Shown piece after piece: positions 58,986 to 64,000 of a stretch of DNA of 64,000 nucleotides (its first letter is position 1; each line of letters begins with the position of its first letter). Origin of the DNA: Cyanobacterium sp. Dongsha4 (GTDB lineage: Bacteria; Cyanobacteriota; Cyanobacteriia; Cyanobacteriales; Cyanobacteriaceae). The position numbers and the translations under genes are program-made. The stretch is from assembly GCF_036345015.1 (NCBI RefSeq), contig NZ_CP084098.1:3609326-3673325 (forward strand), given 5' to 3'. The notes under the pieces are model-generated. The model was not told where the DNA came from, did no database searches, and was given only the letters and a program-made list of their open reading frames with translations.

Positions 58986-59079
58986 TTTTTTTCCCTATTT
59001 TTCTATGCAGTTTTCAAGGTTCTCACTGAACACCATGTTCAGCAGTAGCGATTTCTCACCGTGCTAAACTTTGTTCTTC

Positions 59080-59152
59080 TGGAGGTAAGCGGACTCGAAC
59101 CGCTGACATCCTGCTTGCAAAGCAGGCGCTCTACCAACTGAGCTATACCCCC
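59080..59152 (-). tRNA. tRNA-Ala (anticodon TGC)
   Basis: 73 nt in the 16S-23S spacer. The acceptor stem GGGGGTA/TACCTCC has one G-U pair; the anticodon stem-loop CCTGC-TTTGCAA-GCAGG reads TGC, and the T loop is GGTTCGAGTCC-type. It lies 2 nt downstream of tRNA-Ile. Confidence 0.96.
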
Positions 59153-59154
59153 AA

Positions 59155-59228
<74 letters not shown>

Positions 59229-59297
59229 CAACACCTCTTTCTTTATTTTCCTAGCCACCCCCATTTCCTTGCTGACTTCTTAATAGAAGTCTCCCTT

Positions 59298-60784
<1,487 letters not shown>

Positions 60785-61272
60785 GTTATTACTCACAATT
60801 GCTTGTTTTCACAACCCGATTCCTGTTTTTTTGTTTTTCAATTAAATGAATTGAACAAGGATTATTATTTGGTTATGATGGCTAGAAAAATATTGAATTA
60901 TCGAGGTTCGTGGTGTGTCAGAGTTGAGCGTGGTGGCTCAATCGCACAAATACTAATATAACTAACCTTTTTTAATTTGGCAACTTTTTCTACATACTTT
61001 TTTCTTTTTTCTTCCTCTTTATTCTCTGAAAGCTATATATATTAACTGTTTTAGCTATTAAAGATATTTCAGTTTTTTTTTGAATGAGGGGAAGGTAGCT
61101 GGGTGTCGGGAGATTCTTTGGTTATTTTCGTTTAATTTCTTTTTAACTCTGTACCCCGAACTTCAAACTCCAAACAGAGCCGATGGGGTGAATAATATTC
61201 AATTCCTGCAATAAATGGCATTCAACACATCGAGAATAAATCTTTTTGATGTTGTAGGTTTTGTCCTCTAGG
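60785..61272. other. rRNA leader and gap to the HlyD gene
   Basis: 488 nt without a gene. The left half is the rRNA leader with the promoter above. The right half is AT-rich with a CCCCGAACTTCAAACTCC word (about 61154-61172) from the AACTCCG family. No other RNA or ORF was recognised. Confidence 0.5.
60955..60983 (-). promoter_or_regulatory. Predicted rRNA operon promoter
   Basis: On the minus strand a TTGCCA -35 box and a TATATT -10 box are separated by exactly 17 nt, about 170 nt upstream of the 16S 5' end. This is the best sigma-70-type match in the leader. Confidence 0.65.
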
Positions 61273-62697
61273 CTATTCGCTTTTGGGTCGTTGATCGGGG
61301 GGAAGATCAATGAATACTTTTTCTCCTGCCATTAAACCGCTTAACACTTGAGTTTTGTCATCAACGGATGCTCCGATGGTTATAGGTTGAAATTCGGGTT
61401 CTTTATCTTGATTGGGTATCATTACTCCTGTTTGTCCTTTTTCTGTAACAATTGCCACTGTGGGGACAACTAAGACATTATCTAATTGTCTGCCAATAAA
61501 GTTAACTTCTACGTTCATTTTGGAAAGTAGTTTTTCTTTTCCTGTAAGAATATCTATTTTAACTTCAAAAGATGTGACGTTTTGTTCGATGATAGCTTCA
61601 GGCGCGATCGCTCTTACTACTCCTTGAAATGTTTGATTAGGATAAGCATCGGCGACAATTTCGACGGGTTGACCTATTTGAATTTGATTGAGGTCTATTT
61701 CTGGGATTTTGGCGACAATTTCTAATCCCCTAGCTAAAGCAACAATGGAAGTGGAGGTAGCAGAAGCTGTACTGGAAGCAGATGTTGTTGGAGTGACAAA
61801 AGCACCTTCGGTGGCAAATCTTTGAGTGATAATACCATCGAAAGGGGCAGTAATAAAGCTATCTTGATATTGAATTTTCGCAATTTCCAAATTAGCTTTT
61901 GCAGATTCCATATTTGCCTTAAGTTTTTCTATTTCTGCTTTGCCTCTGACTTGCCTTTCTTCAAGAGCTATTTTTACTTCATTGACGGCGGCTTCTAGGC
62001 GTTTTATTTCTGGATCTTCTGTGGCTTGTAATTCTTGCAATCTTTGTACAACTTCTTGAATATCGGCTTGGGCTACCAAATATTGATTGGCTAGTTGATC
62101 AAATTGGTCTTGACTAATTGCACCTTCTTTTAATAGATTTTCGTTTCTTTTGAGTTGGGTTTCCGCTAGTCTTAATCGTGATTCGGCTTCTTTAAGTTGC
62201 GATCGCACCTGATCTATTTGTTTAGGTATTCTTTGTTTTGATTCTTCCAGTCTTGCGACTGCTTGGACTAATTGAGCAGATAATGTTTGTATCTCGCCTT
62301 GTATTCGTATATCTGTTTCTTGCAAAGTGGATTGAGCTTCCTTCAGTCTGGCTTCTGCCTGAATTCCCTGAACGTATAGTTCCTCATTTTCCATGACCGC
62401 TATTGGTTGACCTTTTTTGACAATCACCCCTTGATCAACTAATAATTTTACAATGCGCCCGGGATTTTTGGGACTGATATTCACGCTCTGAATCGGTTCT
62501 ACCGTACCACTAGCTTGAATTTCTAAATTAACGTTTTCTCTTTGAACAGTAACAGTATATTCATCAGCAATATTTGACGTTTTGGGACGATTTATCGAAG
62601 AATAAGCAATTCCCACTATTAATAAAATACCACCAACCATAATTCCAAAAATCCAAGGAAGAGGATTTTTTTGTTTTTCTGAGTTACTCACGGTCAT
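61273..62697 (-). CDS. HlyD-family periplasmic adaptor (efflux membrane fusion protein)
   Basis: 474 residues with one N-terminal membrane helix (about 14-32), a split biotinyl-lipoyl domain (GTVEPIQSVNISPKNPGRI... and ITAPFDGIITQRFATEGAFV), a long coiled-coil hairpin (about 125-285) and beta-barrel/MP domains at the C-terminus. Such proteins connect an inner-membrane ABC or RND pump to an outer-membrane channel. No pump gene is within the window on the downstream side (the rRNA operon follows), so the partner is unknown. Confidence 0.9.
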   Translation of the reverse strand: MTVSNSEKQKNPLPWIFGIMVGGILLIVGIAYSSINRPKTSNIADEYTVTVQRENVNLEIQASGTVEPIQSVNISPKNPGRIVKLLVDQGVIVKKGQPIAVMENEELYVQGIQAEARLKEAQSTLQETDIRIQGEIQTLSAQLVQAVARLEESKQRIPKQIDQVRSQLKEAESRLRLAETQLKRNENLLKEGAISQDQFDQLANQYLVAQADIQEVVQRLQELQATEDPEIKRLEAAVNEVKIALEERQVRGKAEIEKLKANMESAKANLEIAKIQYQDSFITAPFDGIITQRFATEGAFVTPTTSASSTASATSTSIVALARGLEIVAKIPEIDLNQIQIGQPVEIVADAYPNQTFQGVVRAIAPEAIIEQNVTSFEVKIDILTGKEKLLSKMNVEVNFIGRQLDNVLVVPTVAIVTEKGQTGVMIPNQDKEPEFQPITIGASVDDKTQVLSGLMAGEKVFIDLPPDQRPKSE

Positions 62698-62808
62698 AAA
62701 TTGGGTTACACCGAAATCAATAGGTCATAATCTTTTTCTACAAAGTTAACAGATTTAAGTAAAGTTGTGATGTAGGGAATTAACTAAATACAATCAAGGG
62801 TTTGTAGT

Positions 62809-62828
62809 GTTGGGTTATTAAACCCAAC
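62809..62828 (-). terminator. Hairpin downstream of the petN pair
   Basis: GTTGGGTT-ATTA-AACCCAAC forms an 8-bp stem 25 nt after the stop of the 45-residue gene on the minus strand. There is no T-tract, so it may stabilise or end the petN transcript without being a classical terminator. Confidence 0.45.
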
Positions 62829-62853
62829 GGAATTTAATAAAAGGAGGGATTGA

Positions 62854-62991
62854 TTATAGACGTTTATCTCGGTCACGACGGCGGCGATCGCGCCATTCAA
62901 GGGTGGTAAGATATAAAATGCCACCACTAACAAAAACTAGCAAGGCTAGAGCAACGATAAATAAAACATTAAAAAAGGGACTAAATTCCAC
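62854..62991 (-). CDS. Small single-helix membrane protein following petN
   Basis: A 45-residue frame from GTG 62991 encodes EFSPFFNVLFIVALALLVFV then SGGILYLTTLEWRDRRRRD. One membrane helix (about 6-30) is followed by a strongly basic, arginine-rich tail. It starts only 3 nt after the petN stop, which suggests translational coupling. I do not recognise a named family; by size it resembles the small accessory proteins of photosynthetic complexes, but that is inference. Confidence 0.75.
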   Translation of the reverse strand: MEFSPFFNVLFIVALALLVFVSGGILYLTTLEWRDRRRRDRDKRL

Positions 62992-62994
62992 GAT

Positions 62995-63084
62995 TTAAAA
63001 GCCTTTACGCCCCCATACTACCATTGCGACCGACCATGTGAAAAGAGACAAAATGCCAACCCATCCTAGTGTAAGAATATCCAT
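62995..63084 (-). CDS. petN: Cytochrome b6f complex subunit PetN (subunit VIII)
   Basis: The 29-residue product [20 protein letters not shown] then MVVWGRKGF matches PetN almost residue for residue in its conserved positions. It is a single membrane helix needed for assembly and stability of the cytochrome b6f complex in the thylakoid membrane. The next gene follows after 3 nt. Confidence 0.96.
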   Translation of the reverse strand: MDILTLGWVGILSLFTWSVAMVVWGRKGF

Positions 63085-63287
63085 ATTGTTAATTTTTTTA
63101 TACTTAATTTAGAGCTTTAACGGTCATATATCATATCATTTCCTTGTCTGATACATCAACTATCATGATTTGAGTTGAAGGTTCAAAGTTGAGAGCTAGA
63201 AGTGAAAATTAGGAAAGATTTATTAATGAAAAATTATTACAAATTTCTTTATATTAACCACTGACTCTGCATAGTGTTCTTATCTAC

Positions 63288-64000
63288 TTACAATTTTGAT
63301 AACATTTTATTAACTCTTAATCGTAGATAGGGGTTGCTCATCCAAAGATTATAAAAATAGACAAATAAAATGACTAAAAAACAAATAAAGCCTAAAGTAT
63401 TATAAGTATTAATAATCTGTTCAATACCCCAATCATGTTGATTTCTTAAAATGTTTAAATCTCCGCCAGAATCGCCTCTGCCACTCCAGAAAGTTCCCCA
63501 AGGGATTTGACTTTTTCCTGCTTTTATTTTTTGCCATCTTGTCCAACTTCCCCAAAAAGTAATCATTCCCCAAACAAGGAAAATATATCTCCAAAATTCC
63601 CAATAAAAACGTTTAGGTAAGTTCCAATAAAAACCGACAATAAAAAGAGTGCTTAAATAAAATTCTCCTCCAATACCAGCAAAAGCTAATAACATTCCAT
63701 AGGTGGAGCGGGATATAGTCCAAGTTAAAATAAACTGTAAAAAGATTAAAAATACAAGAAAAATTATGACATATTTTTTGTTTTCTTTCCAAGTACTATA
63801 AATAGTTAAAAGTAACAAAAATAAAATACCAAAATAAACAAATAAAGAATGCTCAAAAGAAACTATAGTTGCCGCAAATGTTACCATCGCTCTATAACCT
63901 GAAAACCATGCTAGGGTTGCGTGTCCTAATTCGTGAATCCAGACACTAATAAACCATACTAAAGGATCGATAAAATTAATAGCAAAAGCAATTAAAAATG
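63288..64000 (-). CDS. HELGH-type membrane metallopeptidase-like protein, N-terminus beyond the window
   Basis: The frame is open to the right edge, so the start is missing. The visible 237 residues begin in a membrane segment and include VWIHELGHATLAWFSGYRAM (63880-63945), an HExxH zinc motif embedded in hydrophobic sequence as in M50 site-2 or similar membrane peptidases. At least five further membrane segments follow. An internal ATG at 63887 lies after the motif and is not the start. The substrate is unknown; the family is only broadly assigned. Confidence 0.7.
   Translation of the reverse strand, partial: FLIAFAINFIDPLVWFISVWIHELGHATLAWFSGYRAMVTFAATIVSFEHSLFVYFGILFLLLLTIYSTWKENKKYVIIFLVFLIFLQFILTWTISRSTYGMLLAFAGIGGEFYLSTLFIVGFYWNLPKRFYWEFWRYIFLVWGMITFWGSWTRWQKIKAGKSQIPWGTFWSGRGDSGGDLNILRNQHDWGIEQIINTYNTLGFICFLVILFVYFYNLWMSNPYLRLRVNKMLSKL

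Overview
This window comes from a cyanobacterium. The evidence is petN, ycf34, a CcaA-type carbonic anhydrase with a carboxysomal C-terminal tail, a nitrate-reductase-associated protein, several cyanobacteria-only families (DUF3370, DUF3120, DUF2227), PixJ-like photoreceptor chemoreceptors, and frequent HIP1 octamers (GCGATCGC). The DNA is AT-rich and the gaps between genes are full of short degenerate repeats. This fits a unicellular low-GC lineage such as the Geminocystis/Cyanobacterium group, but that placement is an inference from gene style, not a sequence match.

Layout. Positions 1-1.1 kb hold the end of a surface/secreted protein. Positions 1.4-15.2 kb carry housekeeping and metabolic genes: tRNA-Val, DUF2227, feoB, rlmN, a DnaJ-like chaperone, a SemiSWEET sugar porter with two small unknown genes, a RecJ-like protein that has lost its metal-binding motifs, a GH13 sugar phosphorylase divergent from ccaA, ycf34 and DUF3370. 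At 15.4-17.4 kb a c-di-AMP (ydaO-type) riboswitch precedes an ArsB/NhaD-type permease. At 19.0-26.1 kb lie two large tandem methyl-accepting proteins with cyanobacteriochrome GAF domains. At 26.2-29.3 kb are cobK and a LysR regulator divergent from pirin and nitroreductase genes. At 29.3-35.6 kb is a complete kdp potassium-ATPase cluster (kdpA, kdpB, kdpF-like, kdpC, short kdpD) on the minus strand, split by a plus-strand hicBA toxin-antitoxin pair. Positions 35.8-38.2 kb hold a DedA protein and a histidine kinase/NarL-type regulator pair, followed by a remnant of a CzcA-type pump. Positions 38.9-50.9 kb hold rodA, ppsA, a coiled-coil protein, the nitrate-reductase-associated protein, a class A beta-lactamase-like hydrolase, a GST, prmC, DUF309 and a ClC-CBS-Usp protein with an altered gate motif. 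Positions 51.0-54.8 kb encode a 1282-residue DUF4114 protein.

At 55.0-55.95 kb an apparently intact IS1-family element (terminal repeats, near-perfect target duplication, A8C frameshift site) sits inside an IS630 remnant, flush against the terminator of a complete rRNA operon. That operon is on the minus strand: 16S, tRNA-Ile, tRNA-Ala, 23S, 5S, with a recognisable promoter. The window closes with an HlyD-family adaptor, petN with a 45-codon partner gene not previously called, and the start-truncated part of a HELGH membrane metallopeptidase.

Connecting themes. Ion and osmotic control recurs (kdp, c-di-AMP riboswitch with permease, ClC-Usp protein, sugar phosphorylase). Light and redox signalling is the second theme. 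The least explained items are the metal-motif-free RecJ-like protein, a ~25-bp repeat that sits in frame inside two genes (once splitting a HIP1 site), the Arg-for-gating-Glu ClC protein and the petN partner gene.
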